A DNA stretch of 64,000 nt from Verrucomicrobiia bacterium (GCA_030427505.1 JAUICH010000008.1:210456-274455), one strand, 5' to 3'; counted from the first letter of the stretch, positions 51,633 through 61,155 are shown. The notes: generated from the letters alone by a model not told the origin. Translations and numbers: made by a program.

Positions 51633-54555
51633 AGCTGGCTTTCTCTGGACTGCCGTCCGTTTTACCTTCGGAGGTTTCTTCCACCACCGGCATGATCAGG
51701 ATCTCCGCGGCCTTGCCGTCGCTCAGGTATTGGGCGGCCAGTTCCTTGAGTTCGTCCAGGGTAATGGCTTCGTGGTCCGGGATGAAAGTCTGTGCCCATT
51801 CCAGGCGCTGGGGGTATTCCTGGGAAGAGGCCATCACGCTGCCCAGCCAGTAGCGGTTCTGGCGGCGGGCTTCCTCCAACTGGGTGATGAGCGGTTTCTT
51901 GGCGCGCTCCAGTTCGTCTTCCGTGATGTTTCCGGCGGCCAGATCCTTGGCGATTTCAGCAACAACGGCCGCTACTTTCTCCGTCTGGCTGGGATCCACC
52001 TCCGTGAAGGCGAAGAAGTAGCCATAGTCCGTGAAGACATCGCTGGCGATGTGGTGGGCGAAGGGGCTGTAAGCGTCGCCCAGTTCTTCGCGCACTTTCA
52101 CCCGCAAGCGGTCGTCCATGATGGAAGAAAGCATGCCGAGGCGGCGGGTCTTCTGGATGTCCCAGATGTCGTCCGTCTTCCAGTAAACCAGCACCAGGGC
52201 CTTCGGGATGGTGGTTTCGAACTCATAGCGTTCCGTAACCGGCGTGTCGGGGAAGGAAACTTTCCGTTCTTCGGTGTAGGCCGGTTTCTCCGCTTCGCGC
52301 TGGGGGAGGGAACCGAACACCTCCGTGACCGCGGTTTCCACGGCGGAGCCTTCCAGATCGCCAACGAGAGTCAGCTCCAGGTAGCCATTTTCCAAGGCGG
52401 GAGTCACCCAGGCCCGGGCCTCGTCGAGGGTGCGTTGGAGCAGGACTTCCTGTTCCGGGAAGCCGAAGCGCGGGTCGCCGCCATGCAGGAATCTGGTGGC
52501 CTTCAGCTGCATCAGGCCCTGGGGCGTGTGCTCCAGTTGCTGGTAGTAGGGGGGAATCTGGCGGGCGAACTGGCTGGCGGCTTCTTCGCGGAAGCCGGGC
52601 GCAGTCAGGTAGGCGCGCAACAGGAGCAGTTCGTCCCGCAGGTCCGCCGGGGTGGTCCGGCCGGAAAGGACGAAGGCGTCATCTTCCACGGCAAAGGAGA
52701 CGTCCACCGTTTTCCCGGCAAAGAGGGTTTGGAGATCGTCATAGCTGTGGGCTTCCAGGCCGCCCTGTTCGAAGACTTCTCCTAGGAAGATCGAAAGGCC
52801 GGGCTGGTCCTTGGGCTCCGTCAGTTTTCCGGCACCGATGCGGGCGTAGACCTGGATGGTGTTGTCTTCGAATTCCGTGGACTTGTAGTTCACCCGCACG
52901 CCGTTCTTGAGGGCGAGTTGCACGATCTCCAGGTCTTCATCCACCTTCCGGTCCGCGATCTCGCCAGGGGCGGGCAGATCGGTATAAGCGAAGGCTTGGT
53001 CTTCCACCTCCGCCGGCGGTTCCACGGCGATGGCCTTGCTGGCTTCGTAGGCGGCGGTCAGGGTTTCCACCGGGTCGCCATCGAGCTTCAGGTTCCCGCT
53101 GACGAAGAGCAGGTTCTCTTTGCTGTCCCAGAGGCTGGCCCATAGTTGCCGGCATTCTTCGGTGGTCACCTTGTCCAGTTCGGCTTTCACGCGGTCCACG
53201 TCGTCCACTGGGCTGGTAAAGACACGGCGCTGGCCGAGCCGTTCGGCAATGCTGTTGGCCAAGTCCTTGGACTGCCGGGTGTTCACTTTCAGGGCCGCGT
53301 TGTCATAGGCGTTGGCGATCTTGGCGGTGGCTTCGCGCAGTTCGGCTTCGGTGAAGCCAAATTCGATGGAGCGGCGCAGTTCCTGTTCGGCCAAGTTAAA
53401 TGCGGCCTTCCAGTTTTCCGGGTCGCATTCCACCTCCAGGGAGCCGTACTGGGCAAAGTTCAGGTCGAAGAGGTCGTAGGCGTGGGCATTGCCGCTGATG
53501 ATGACGGAGTCCGCTTTCTTGGCGAGGATGCCGAGGCGGCGGTTCAGCATCATGGCCGCCAGGTTGTAGCGCAGGTCGCGGGCGCGGCGGGCGGCGGTGT
53601 CCGGTTCGGGGGTGATGGGTTTGTGAGAGTCGAAAGAGATCGTGGTCTCGCCCGCTTCGTCATCGTGGTAGTAATGCACCGCGAAACCGCGTTCGGTCAG
53701 TTTACCGAGGTCCGGTTCGGGCACGTCTTTTTCCGGGGCGGGCAGATCCGTGAAGAAGTCCTTGATCCGCTTTTCCATGTCCGCCACGTCGATGTCGCCC
53801 ACGACGACGACGGCCATGCGGTCGGAGGTGTACCAGGTGTTGTAAAAGTTTTCGAAACGCTCGCGGGGGGCGTTCTTGATGACTTCTTCCGTGCCGATGG
53901 GCAGACGATGGCTGAGGAGAGAGTCCGGAAGGGCGAAGTCGATCTGCTCCATGAAAGTGCGCCAGCCGACGGAGTCACGGGCGCGTTTTTCAGAAAGGAT
54001 GACGCCGCGCTCACGGTCGATTTCCGGCGCCGGCAGCTTCATGCGGTTCGCGTAGTCGCGCAGGAGGAGGAGGCTCTGGTCGATGATGTCCGGGTCCGTG
54101 TTGGGCAGTTCCAGTTTGTAGACCGTCTCGTGGAAAGAGGTGTGAGCATTCGTGTGGGAGCCGAAGGCCATGCCCAGGCGCTGGAAATACTCCACCATTT
54201 CGCCGGAAGGGAAGTTGTCCGTTCCGTTAAAGGCCATGTGCTCCAGGAAGTGGGCCAGGCCCTGCTGGTCGTCGGTTTCCATGAGAGAACCGGCATCGAC
54301 ATACAGGCGGAGGCTGACGCGGTCCGGCGGCTCCGCGTTGGGCATGATGGCGTAGCGCAGGCCGTTGTCCAGGAGTCCCCAAGTCACGGCGGGGTCGGGT
54401 TTTAGATCGCTGTCTTCCTGAGCCAAGGGAATGGGAGTAACGTCAGCGGCGCGGAGCCGTGAGGGAGCGAACGCGACGGCGGCTACCAGGAGAAGGCTAA
54501 AGAAAGCGGACCTGAAAAGGCCCGGCACGGTGGAAAGGGGGGCTTTGGCTTCCAT
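51619..54555 (-). CDS. M16 family zinc peptidase (two tandem insulinase-like halves)
   Basis: A 978-residue protein with a signal peptide (FRSAFFSLLLVAAVAFAPS). The first half carries the inverted zinc motif HFLEH (His102, Glu105, His106) and Glu182 76 residues later, both as expected (ERGVILSE). The second M16 half (about residues 540-960) lacks the motif, as is normal. Such enzymes (PqqL/pitrilysin type) cut peptides in the periplasm. Its natural substrate is unknown. It stands alone, away from the export genes and in the opposite direction. The start ATG at 54555 is 17 codons before the helix end. Confidence 0.93.
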   Translation of the reverse strand: MEAKAPLSTVPGLFRSAFFSLLLVAAVAFAPSRLRAADVTPIPLAQEDSDLKPDPAVTWGLLDNGLRYAIMPNAEPPDRVSLRLYVDAGSLMETDDQQGLAHFLEHMAFNGTDNFPSGEMVEYFQRLGMAFGSHTNAHTSFHETVYKLELPNTDPDIIDQSLLLLRDYANRMKLPAPEIDRERGVILSEKRARDSVGWRTFMEQIDFALPDSLLSHRLPIGTEEVIKNAPRERFENFYNTWYTSDRMAVVVVGDIDVADMEKRIKDFFTDLPAPEKDVPEPDLGKLTERGFAVHYYHDDEAGETTISFDSHKPITPEPDTAARRARDLRYNLAAMMLNRRLGILAKKADSVIISGNAHAYDLFDLNFAQYGSLEVECDPENWKAAFNLAEQELRRSIEFGFTEAELREATAKIANAYDNAALKVNTRQSKDLANSIAERLGQRRVFTSPVDDVDRVKAELDKVTTEECRQLWASLWDSKENLLFVSGNLKLDGDPVETLTAAYEASKAIAVEPPAEVEDQAFAYTDLPAPGEIADRKVDEDLEIVQLALKNGVRVNYKSTEFEDNTIQVYARIGAGKLTEPKDQPGLSIFLGEVFEQGGLEAHSYDDLQTLFAGKTVDVSFAVEDDAFVLSGRTTPADLRDELLLLRAYLTAPGFREEAASQFARQIPPYYQQLEHTPQGLMQLKATRFLHGGDPRFGFPEQEVLLQRTLDEARAWVTPALENGYLELTLVGDLEGSAVETAVTEVFGSLPQREAEKPAYTEERKVSFPDTPVTERYEFETTIPKALVLVYWKTDDIWDIQKTRRLGMLSSIMDDRLRVKVREELGDAYSPFAHHIASDVFTDYGYFFAFTEVDPSQTEKVAAVVAEIAKDLAAGNITEDELERAKKPLITQLEEARRQNRYWLGSVMASSQEYPQRLEWAQTFIPDHEAITLDELKELAAQYLSDGKAAEILIMPVVEETSEGKTDGSPEKASSASN

Positions 54556-54651
54556 GATGGTTCTATTAGAGAGGCGTCTGCCGCCCCGTTCTTTGTTTAG
54601 AGTCCTGACAGAGGATTACGTTATGAAATTCCTGGAGCTGCCGCGTTTTTG

Positions 54652-55452
54652 TTACGCGTTCGCGTCCTGGCGGCGGTTAAACTCGACGCAATCGGCGTAT
54701 TTAACAAGACGGCCTCCGAAAATATCCAGAGCGCTGCCGATGGTCAGATCGACCCGGCCCTGGCTGAGAGCGTGGACCCGTTCCAGGTCTTCCAGGGCGT
54801 AAGCGCCGCCGGCGTAGGTGATGGGTTTCTTCCCCCAGTCCCCGAGCAGGCGGACGAGGGCTTCGTCGATGCCCTCGCACTTTCCCTCCACATCCGCCGC
54901 GTGAACGAGGAATTCCGCGCAAGAGCTCGCTAGAGCGTCCAGGGTCTCCGGGGTGACGCGCAGGTCCGTGGGAGTTTGCCAGCGGTTCATGGCCACGACC
55001 CATGTGGCGGACCCCGGCTCGCGGCGGCAGCTGAGGTCCAGGACCAGGCGGTCTGCCCCCACGGCTCCGGCGAGGGCCTGGAGGCGGTCCTCCTGGAAGT
55101 GACCCTCTTTGTCAAAAAGCCAGGAGGTGACGATGACGTGGCTGGCCCCGGCCCCCAGCCAGGCGGCGGCGTTCTCTGCCCGGATGCCGCCACCGATGTG
55201 GAATCCTCCGGGGTAGGCCGCCAGAGCTTCCCGGGCCGCGGCTTCATTTCCAGGGCCGAGCATGATGACGTGTCCCCCGGTCAGGTGATCCTGCCGGTAG
55301 AGGTCCGCGAAGTGGGCGGGAGGCCGGTCGCTGATGAAATTCGTGCGCAGTTCACCCTTGGCCGAGGCATCGTCCCCATCTTTGAGAGTGCCGCCGACGA
55401 TCTGTTTCACTTTGCCGTCGTGAAGGTCGATGCAGGGGCGGAAACGAGTCAT
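54652..55452 (-). CDS. hisA: HisA, eukaryotic-type ProFAR isomerase
   Basis: A 266-residue TIM-barrel protein from the ATG at 55452; a longer in-frame start at 55533 would add a non-conserved leader. It catalyses the ProFAR-to-PRFAR step of histidine synthesis. The sequence begins FRPCIDLHDGKVKQIVGG and contains GGHVIMLGPGNEAAAREAL, HIGGGIRAENAAAWL and VIVTSWLFDKEG. These are features of the eukaryotic (fungal/plant) HisA branch, also found in Verrucomicrobia and some relatives, rather than of standard bacterial HisA (LDGKCVRL type). There are no other his genes in the window. Confidence 0.88.
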   Translation of the reverse strand: MTRFRPCIDLHDGKVKQIVGGTLKDGDDASAKGELRTNFISDRPPAHFADLYRQDHLTGGHVIMLGPGNEAAAREALAAYPGGFHIGGGIRAENAAAWLGAGASHVIVTSWLFDKEGHFQEDRLQALAGAVGADRLVLDLSCRREPGSATWVVAMNRWQTPTDLRVTPETLDALASSCAEFLVHAADVEGKCEGIDEALVRLLGDWGKKPITYAGGAYALEDLERVHALSQGRVDLTIGSALDIFGGRLVKYADCVEFNRRQDANA

Positions 55453-55729
55453 CTTTCTGAAGGTGCGGGAACTAAGAGACGACGGGTTTTGGGAAAAGGC
55501 AATGGTGGGGTGGGGCGGTAGCGAGGCTCTCAATTCCGTGGATGACGAAGGGCTGCGTCATGGCACGGACATCACGCGCACCAAGGCGCTGGACAGGGCA
55601 AATGCCGGCTTCGGGCATGATCTAACGTTTTTAACAACGAACCGATAGAAACGGTGCTGTGTGCGCGTATTCGGACAACGAAGCCATCGATCCGCCGGGT
55701 ACCCCCATGAATGTCGCGGCGGAAGACGG

Positions 55730-56620
55730 ATGACCACGACAGTACCTATGACCATGACAAAATCAGAACCCCCGAAACGTTCGCGTTGGGGAATCCGCCG
55801 GATCTGCCGCCGGCTCTCCTGGGGCGGAATGGTGCTCGCCCTATTGGGCATCTACCTGGCCCTGTATAAGTGGTGGTTTCTGCCGGGCGTTGCGTCTGGG
55901 CGAATTTCCACGGAGAGCGACAATGGAACGAAGGTGGAGGGACTGACGAAAGAGGACGTTTTCTTTTCCCTTTTCGCCCCGGCTGTTTACGTGGATTCTG
56001 AGCTGACGGACTGGCGCACCCGCCGCTACTTGAGCAGTGTCTGGGAAGGCGTGCTAGCCGAGCCAACCACGGAGGGCTGGCGTGCGGCTGGGGAGCCGGA
56101 TGACGACGCCCCACACCGAGACCAATTCACTCTTGGCAAGCTGGACAAAGAGCGAATGGAAGACGCGCGGGCGACCGCCGCGGCGGGGGAGACCTACGTC
56201 ACGCAGTGCCTTCTGCGACCCGCCGCGCAGGCGGAGGATGCAGAGGGGGATCCGGATAAGCCTGAGAAGGTGTGGTATTTCGGTTCCTCCCGCTCCGGGA
56301 CCCTCCGGGAAATCACAGAGCAGCGGGCGATCCAGCTGAGCCAGGAAAGACAAGGCGGTCTCTGGTCCAGCCTGAATCTGTATGTCGAGCCGGATTCCGA
56401 TGACGCGGAAACGGCTAAAGGATATCGGCTCGTCATCTATCCAGCCGGAACTTCGCTCCACGACTACTACGCGAAGATCGCGGAGGCACTTGGCGGGTCT
56501 GGAGTGGGTGAGAAAGATCGGCTGTTCTGCACTCGAATTCGAATGAAGGGAGAATTCCCAGGCCGCCACATGTCCTCCGAGAAAAGGCTACGGATGTTGA
56601 CCCGTGTATCCGGGGGCTGA
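55730..56620 (+). CDS. Hypothetical membrane-anchored protein
   Basis: A 296-residue protein I do not recognise. The ATG at 55730 is preceded by GGAAGACGG, the best ribosome binding site nearby. Residues about 28-48 form one membrane helix (GGMVLALLGIYLALYKWWF) after a basic stretch. The soluble part is acidic and has no known motif. A downstream protein at 62769 shares a loose pattern (helix, then 'F..P..Y.D......R'), but this is not enough for a family call. It converges with the glycosyltransferase gene, ending 10 bp from its stop. Confidence 0.6.
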   Translation: MTTTVPMTMTKSEPPKRSRWGIRRICRRLSWGGMVLALLGIYLALYKWWFLPGVASGRISTESDNGTKVEGLTKEDVFFSLFAPAVYVDSELTDWRTRRYLSSVWEGVLAEPTTEGWRAAGEPDDDAPHRDQFTLGKLDKERMEDARATAAAGETYVTQCLLRPAAQAEDAEGDPDKPEKVWYFGSSRSGTLREITEQRAIQLSQERQGGLWSSLNLYVEPDSDDAETAKGYRLVIYPAGTSLHDYYAKIAEALGGSGVGEKDRLFCTRIRMKGEFPGRHMSSEKRLRMLTRVSGG

Positions 56621-56629
56621 TGCCGCCCC

Positions 56630-57667
56630 CTACGCCGCGCAGAAAAAGTCTTCCCCCTCCTGAAAGCCCAAGGACTGGACCACGTGGCGGATGTGTTCGC
56701 GTTTTCCGGGCTGGCCGACGGCGCCGATGACGACGGTGTCGTAGGCGTCGGCCAGGTCTCGCTGGCTCTTGACGGGGATGTCGCGAATGATTTCTCCAAT
56801 GCGCTTGGGGTTCACCTCGTAGAAGGCGTGAATTTCGGCCTTGGCCTCCTGGAGGGCGGTGGCGAGTTTTTTACCGATGGGACCGGCGCCGCAGAGGGAG
56901 ATGCCTTTTTCCTGCACCTGGGGCAGGCAGGCGAGGTAGTGGGCCTTGGCGCGAATGAAGTTGTCCTGAGAATAGCGGTCGTACTTCCGCGTGGCGCGGT
57001 TGGCGCTGTCGTGCCAGTCCAGGAGAAGCTGGTCGACCTTGCCGATCTTCCGGCCCGTGCCGAGCAGCCTGAGCCAGAAGTCGTAGTCCTCCGCCCAGGG
57101 GTGGTCCCGGTAGCCTTCCAGGATCTCAAACACCTCCCGCCGGACCAGGGTGCTGGGGTTTGCCACGGGGCTGTCGACAAAGCGCTGGGCGGCGATGTCT
57201 TCCGGGGTCACCACGGAGTTCAGCCACTTTTCATACTCCGCGTAGCCTTCGCGGGGCTCGGTGGTGCTCAGGTCCGACTTGCGGCGGCGGATGCGGACCA
57301 GCGTGCCGCAGGCGGCGAGGTCCGGGTTCTCATTCAGGAGCCGCACTTGGTGCTGGAGGCGGGCCGGGTAGGCAAAGTCGTCCGCGTCCATGCGGGCGAT
57401 GAGAGGGGCGGCGGCTTCTTTCCAGCCAAAGTTCAGGGCGGTGACGAAGCCGCTGCCGGCGGGAGCGTGAAGCACCTTGATCCGGTGGTCGCGCCGGGCG
57501 TACTTTTTCATCAGGGAAAACGTGCCGTCCTGGGAGTCGTGATCCAGCAGCAGCAGTTCGAAGTCCGGCAGAGTCTGCGCCAGACAACTTTCGATGGCCA
57601 TCGGCAGGGTCCGGGCCGCGTTCCGGGCCGGGAGGAGAATGGAAACGGCGGGCGTGGCGTCGCTCAT
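56630..57667 (-). CDS. Family 2 glycosyltransferase with C-terminal Rossmann-like domain
   Basis: A 345-residue protein. The N-terminal GT-A domain has VSILLPARNAARTLPMAI, LLLLDHDSQDGT and the metal-binding region LIARMDADDFAYPAR, typical of family GT2. From about residue 245 a second domain begins (ISLCGAGPIGKKLATALQEA, then FYEVNPKRIGEII), which resembles the dinucleotide-fold segment found at the end of some GT2 proteins. The sugar donor and acceptor are unknown. The gene overlaps the upstream CPxCG gene by four bases, so they are cotranscribed. Confidence 0.9.
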   Translation of the reverse strand: MSDATPAVSILLPARNAARTLPMAIESCLAQTLPDFELLLLDHDSQDGTFSLMKKYARRDHRIKVLHAPAGSGFVTALNFGWKEAAAPLIARMDADDFAYPARLQHQVRLLNENPDLAACGTLVRIRRRKSDLSTTEPREGYAEYEKWLNSVVTPEDIAAQRFVDSPVANPSTLVRREVFEILEGYRDHPWAEDYDFWLRLLGTGRKIGKVDQLLLDWHDSANRATRKYDRYSQDNFIRAKAHYLACLPQVQEKGISLCGAGPIGKKLATALQEAKAEIHAFYEVNPKRIGEIIRDIPVKSQRDLADAYDTVVIGAVGQPGKREHIRHVVQSLGFQEGEDFFCAA

Positions 57668-57852
57668 TCGGCCAGCCCCTTCGCGTAGGCCGACACCGGG
57701 CCGCCCGGTTCTTCTTCTTCAAAGACGATGGTCATGGGGTTGCAGCAGATCTCGCAGTCGTAATCGATCTCACAGGGCATTTCTCCGGGCGCGGGGAGGG
57801 CGACTTCAAAGGTCTCAAAACAGGTGGGGCAAACGACGGGAAGGCAGTCCAT
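57664..57852 (-). CDS. CPxCG-type small Cys-rich protein
   Basis: A 62-residue protein from the ATG at 57852, or 69 residues if a GTG at 57873 is used. Two Cys pairs, VVCPTCFETFEV and CEICCNPMTIVF, give a compact zinc-ribbon pattern of the CPXCG family. A conserved hydrophobic/acidic tail follows. The function is unknown; such proteins may bind a metal or act as small adaptors. It is translationally coupled to the glycosyltransferase (ATGA overlap). Confidence 0.82.
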   Translation of the reverse strand: MDCLPVVCPTCFETFEVALPAPGEMPCEIDYDCEICCNPMTIVFEEEEPGGPVSAYAKGLAE

Positions 57853-57936
57853 GACGATTTCGGTATCTCCCACAAGTTTGACTCAAGCCCAAAATCCGTT
57901 TCCTATCCATCAACTTTGTTCCAAGCTGCTCAAGTC

Positions 57937-59007
57937 ATGTGGTCTTTGCTCATTCTATTCTTCATTCTGGCGATCGCGGTGTCTTTCCTGTGTTCCGTGT
58001 GGGAAGCGGTGCTGCTGTCCGTGACACACCCCTATGTGCAGAACCTGGAGGACTCGGGATCGAAAGCGGGGAAATTGCTGCGAAGGCTGAAGGAAGACAT
58101 CAACCGGCCGCTGACCTCCATCCTGACATTGAACACCATCGCCCACACGGCGGGAGCGATGGGGGTGGCGGCACAGGTGAAGGTGCTGGCCAATGACGGG
58201 CTGATCGAGGGCATTGCCGCCGGCATCATGACCATTGCGATCCTGGTGTTTTCCGAGATTGTCCCGAAGAACCTGGGCGCGCACTACTGGCGGGCCTGGG
58301 CGCCGTGGGTGGCGCACGCGCTGACTTGGATCTGTGTGCCGCTGAAGCCGGCGGTCTGGCTGGCGGGGAAAATCACCATCGGTAAAGGGCACCACACCGG
58401 CACCTTTACGCGGGAAGAGTTTGCCGCCATGGCGGACATTGGCACCCAGGAGGGGAAACTGGAGGACAGCGAGACGCGCATCCTGAAGAACCTGTTCCGC
58501 TTTCAGCACTCCTTCGTATATGACATCATGACGCCCCGGGTGGTGGTTTTTGCCCTGCGGCAGGACTCCACGGTGGAGGAGTTTTTCACCAGCCATGTGA
58601 ACACGCCCTTTTCCCGCATTCCCATCTATGGGGAGAACCGGGACGACATCAGCGGCTTCGTGCTGAAGAGCGACCTGCTGCTGGCGCAGGCAAAGGGGCA
58701 GGGGAGCAAGCCGCTGTCCGGCCTGAAGCGTCCGATCCAGTCCGTGCATGAAACCATGAGCGTGGCGGACGTGTTCGACAAATTCATCACCACCCGCGAA
58801 CACATCTTCCTGGTGCTGGACGAATACGGCGGACTGCAAGGCCTGGTCACCCTGGAAGACGTGGTGGAAACCCTCCTGGGCCTGGAGATTGTCGATGAGG
58901 CAGACCGCATCGAAGACCTGCAAACCCTGGCGCGGAAGCTGTGGCAGAAGCGGGCCGAGCGTATGGGGATTGAGCTGGAAGTCGAAGAGGGGAGCGAAGG
59001 GGGTTAG
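57937..59007 (+). CDS. CNNM/HlyC-type transporter (DUF21 plus tandem CBS domains)
   Basis: A 356-residue protein from the ATG at 57937 (a TTG at 57916 would add seven residues). The DUF21 membrane part has the first helix LLILFFILAIAVSFLCSV and the family motif VFSEIVPKNLGAHY. After EFAAMADIGTQEGKLEDSET the CBS pair begins (VYDIMTPRVVVFALRQ; FLVLDEYGGLQGLVTLEDVV). The usual CorC_HlyC C-terminal domain is absent. CNNM proteins move Mg2+ or other divalent ions across the membrane. It reads divergently from the CPxCG gene. Confidence 0.9.
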   Translation: MWSLLILFFILAIAVSFLCSVWEAVLLSVTHPYVQNLEDSGSKAGKLLRRLKEDINRPLTSILTLNTIAHTAGAMGVAAQVKVLANDGLIEGIAAGIMTIAILVFSEIVPKNLGAHYWRAWAPWVAHALTWICVPLKPAVWLAGKITIGKGHHTGTFTREEFAAMADIGTQEGKLEDSETRILKNLFRFQHSFVYDIMTPRVVVFALRQDSTVEEFFTSHVNTPFSRIPIYGENRDDISGFVLKSDLLLAQAKGQGSKPLSGLKRPIQSVHETMSVADVFDKFITTREHIFLVLDEYGGLQGLVTLEDVVETLLGLEIVDEADRIEDLQTLARKLWQKRAERMGIELEVEEGSEGG

Positions 59008-59105
59008 GCTGGGAAGACCAGCCTGGGCAGGGCGAAGCGATTCCGGAGTTCCGTGGTCTGGTTTTGTCTTCTCCATGGGCCCCTGTTTCGGTTAGCCTGC
59101 CGGAC

Positions 59106-59864
59106 ATGGGGTGGGTAGGACCGGCAGATGAAGCGAGTCGCGAAGGATCCACCCAGAATCGGAACGGCTGGCGCCGCCCGCTTTTTGTTGTGACGGTTGC
59201 CTCGTTTTTGTTGGTGGCTGCTTACTGTTTGAGTTATGTATGGTGGGCGCGGGACATGATGCGGCCGGGCGGATCGCACATGTCGAAAACGGGATACGCG
59301 ATATCCACTCCCTGCGAGCCGGGCTGGGAGGTAACGTTGGACTATTTCGTCGACACTCTTTGGGCACCTCTACGGGCTTTGGACGAGAGGCGTGATCGGG
59401 TGCGCCATGCGAGCCATTTCAATGGCGCTTGGGTGGCAGAGGATGGCAGGCTCAAGTTGTTCGTGAAGCTGGGCAGCAACGGAAAGGGGCAGGTACGGTG
59501 CGAAGGATTTCCCCAGCCCTTGATGGAGGGCCGCTGGTCGTGGGATGAAAACGAGCGGGAGTCAGTCAACCGGCATGCCATGGTTCACACACCCGATAAA
59601 GGGGGTGTCGCCATGTTTCTTCATGAAGGTGTCTTGTACATTGTGCTGAGCGAGCCGGTGGCCGATGAGGGAGCGAAGCGTGGTCCAGAGAAAGGTCCAT
59701 TCGCGGACCCTCTTGACGGTCTAAATGAGGAAACCGAAAGCCGGTTTATTGCAAAGTTTCGCCGTTTGAATGGAAAGGAGGCGGCTGAAGCGTGGATGCG
59801 GCCCGAAGAAGAGAGTGTCCCGGAAGATCCGCTGACGCACACTGGTAATGAAGAGTCCGGTTAG
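59106..59864 (+). CDS. Hypothetical membrane-anchored protein
   Basis: A 252-residue protein from the ATG at 59106 (a TTG at 59064 is possible). One membrane helix (about residues 25-46, PLFVVTVASFLLVAAYCLSYVWW) follows a basic region. The soluble part has no recognised motif. A weak lipocalin-like pattern (HFNGAWVAEDGRLKL) was seen. Its stop overlaps the next start by 17 bp, so the two genes are probably cotranscribed. Confidence 0.6.
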   Translation: MGWVGPADEASREGSTQNRNGWRRPLFVVTVASFLLVAAYCLSYVWWARDMMRPGGSHMSKTGYAISTPCEPGWEVTLDYFVDTLWAPLRALDERRDRVRHASHFNGAWVAEDGRLKLFVKLGSNGKGQVRCEGFPQPLMEGRWSWDENERESVNRHAMVHTPDKGGVAMFLHEGVLYIVLSEPVADEGAKRGPEKGPFADPLDGLNEETESRFIAKFRRLNGKEAAEAWMRPEEESVPEDPLTHTGNEESG

Positions 59865-60303
59865 CACTGAACGTCATCCCCGGCCCAGGGTGACTCGCGC
59901 CGTGGCTTGCCGGCTTCAGTTCTACGGTGGGGTGGTCCTGTTGCTGCTTGTCCTGTGGGGATTCCTCTATGTTTACGTGTTCCAGTGGTATGGCCAGACG
60001 GCGATAGTGGATTTTCCCGCGTGCCGATTCGAGGCCGGTCAGACGCACGGCCTGGTGGGACTGGAAGCGGAGTGGCCGGGCTACGGCCGCGGCTTTGACT
60101 GGCGGTTTGAGGCAGGAGAAACGGCACCGGTGCTTTGGCACCTGGATATCACGCACTTTCCCTCTTCCTCCCTCCGTAAGGGTTTCTACGCGGTCTGGTT
60201 TCCGCTTTGGGTTGTCCTTCTTCCCTTGGGGGCCGCAGGTGGAATTCTCCTGTGGCGTGGAGTGTGGATGCGGCTGGCAGGCCTTCGAGCCGCCAGTTCG
60301 TGA
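59848..60303 (+). CDS. Hypothetical protein with two membrane helices
   Basis: A 151-residue protein. Helices lie at about residues 25-47 (FYGGVVLLLLVLWGFLYVYV) and 114-136 (AVWFPLWVVLLPLGAAGGILL), with a periplasmic-type loop rich in Phe, Trp and Glu between them. No family was recognised. It overlaps the previous gene by 17 bp and is followed by about 100 bp before the convergent zinc-ribbon gene. Confidence 0.6.
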   Translation: MKSPVSTERHPRPRVTRAVACRLQFYGGVVLLLLVLWGFLYVYVFQWYGQTAIVDFPACRFEAGQTHGLVGLEAEWPGYGRGFDWRFEAGETAPVLWHLDITHFPSSSLRKGFYAVWFPLWVVLLPLGAAGGILLWRGVWMRLAGLRAASS

Positions 60304-60410
60304 GACCGGCGCATGCCGAAACCTTCTGACGGCCATAAACCGCCCAGAGGATCGAACGTCTGATCCTCGGATTGTGTGGTTTTCTGATTGTTCCGGCCGT
60401 TCGGCCTTCC

Positions 60411-61112
60411 TCAATGCAGATACAAAATGCGGCTGCAGTTCAGGCAGTGCACCAGGCCTTTCTGGGCCTTTACTTCCACTTCGAGGGACTTGATGACTTT
60501 CATGTGGCAGCCGCCGCACTGACCGTTTTCCAGGGGGACGACGGCGGTGCCGCCTTTGCTGTGCATGAGCCGGTCGTAGATGTTCAGGGTGTCCGGCTCC
60601 ACCTTGGCGGCCAGTCCGGTGCGCTCCTGTTCCAGTTCGGCGAGTTGTTTTTCGAAGTTTTCCCGGCGCTTGGCGTACTGGGCCAGTTCGTCTTCCACGA
60701 CTTTCTGGCCGTGGTCCAGGGCTTCATTGGCGGCGGCGAGCTTGGCCTTCAGCTCGTCGGCGTGCTCCATGAGCTCCAGCTCTTTGTCTTCCAGGCCGCT
60801 GATCTCGGACTCATAGCGTTCCACTTCTTCGCCCAGGGCGCGGTATTCCTCGTTCTTGCGGGTCTCGTACTGCTGGATCTTGAGGCGGGCGATGGATTGA
60901 TTCCGCGTATCGACATCCAGTTCCAGTTTCTTCAGGGCCACCTCGTTTTCCTGGACGGCGTGCTTCGCGGCGGCGACGGCCTTTTTTTCGCCCTCTACCC
61001 GGGACCGGGCGGCGGCTTCCTCCAGGGGAATGCGTTCCAAGTCTTTCTTCAGTTCCCGAATTTTCTGGTCGCGATCCTGAAGGATGAGGAGGGTTTCGAT
61101 TTCGTGATACAT
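60411..61112 (-). CDS. Coiled-coil protein with C-terminal zinc ribbon (CT398/DUF164-like)
   Basis: A 233-residue protein. The first 180 residues are a long coiled coil rich in Glu, Lys, Arg and Leu (LEDKELELMEHADELKAKLA). A C-terminal zinc ribbon follows with CGGCH and CLNC. This matches the DUF164/zf-RING_7 protein family, whose member CT398 of Chlamydia binds sigma-54 and secretion components. The role here is unknown. It lies downstream of the NagZ-like gene on the same strand (43 bp gap). Confidence 0.87.
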   Translation of the reverse strand: MYHEIETLLILQDRDQKIRELKKDLERIPLEEAAARSRVEGEKKAVAAAKHAVQENEVALKKLELDVDTRNQSIARLKIQQYETRKNEEYRALGEEVERYESEISGLEDKELELMEHADELKAKLAAANEALDHGQKVVEDELAQYAKRRENFEKQLAELEQERTGLAAKVEPDTLNIYDRLMHSKGGTAVVPLENGQCGGCHMKVIKSLEVEVKAQKGLVHCLNCSRILYLH

Positions 61113-61155
61113 CGGCGGTCCGCTTCGGCCCTTCTGGCCGGGTCTTACTCAAAGC

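Noticed and set aside
51108..51695. 195-codon and similar frames across the 543 bp element
   Set aside because: They cross the terminal repeat and the target duplication and contain only translated palindromes.
53146..54405. A 419-codon plus-strand frame
   Set aside because: Shadow of the M16 peptidase gene.
55430..55648. A 72-codon frame upstream of the protein at 55730
   Set aside because: It overlaps the start of hisA on the other strand, has no ribosome binding site and no recognisable features.
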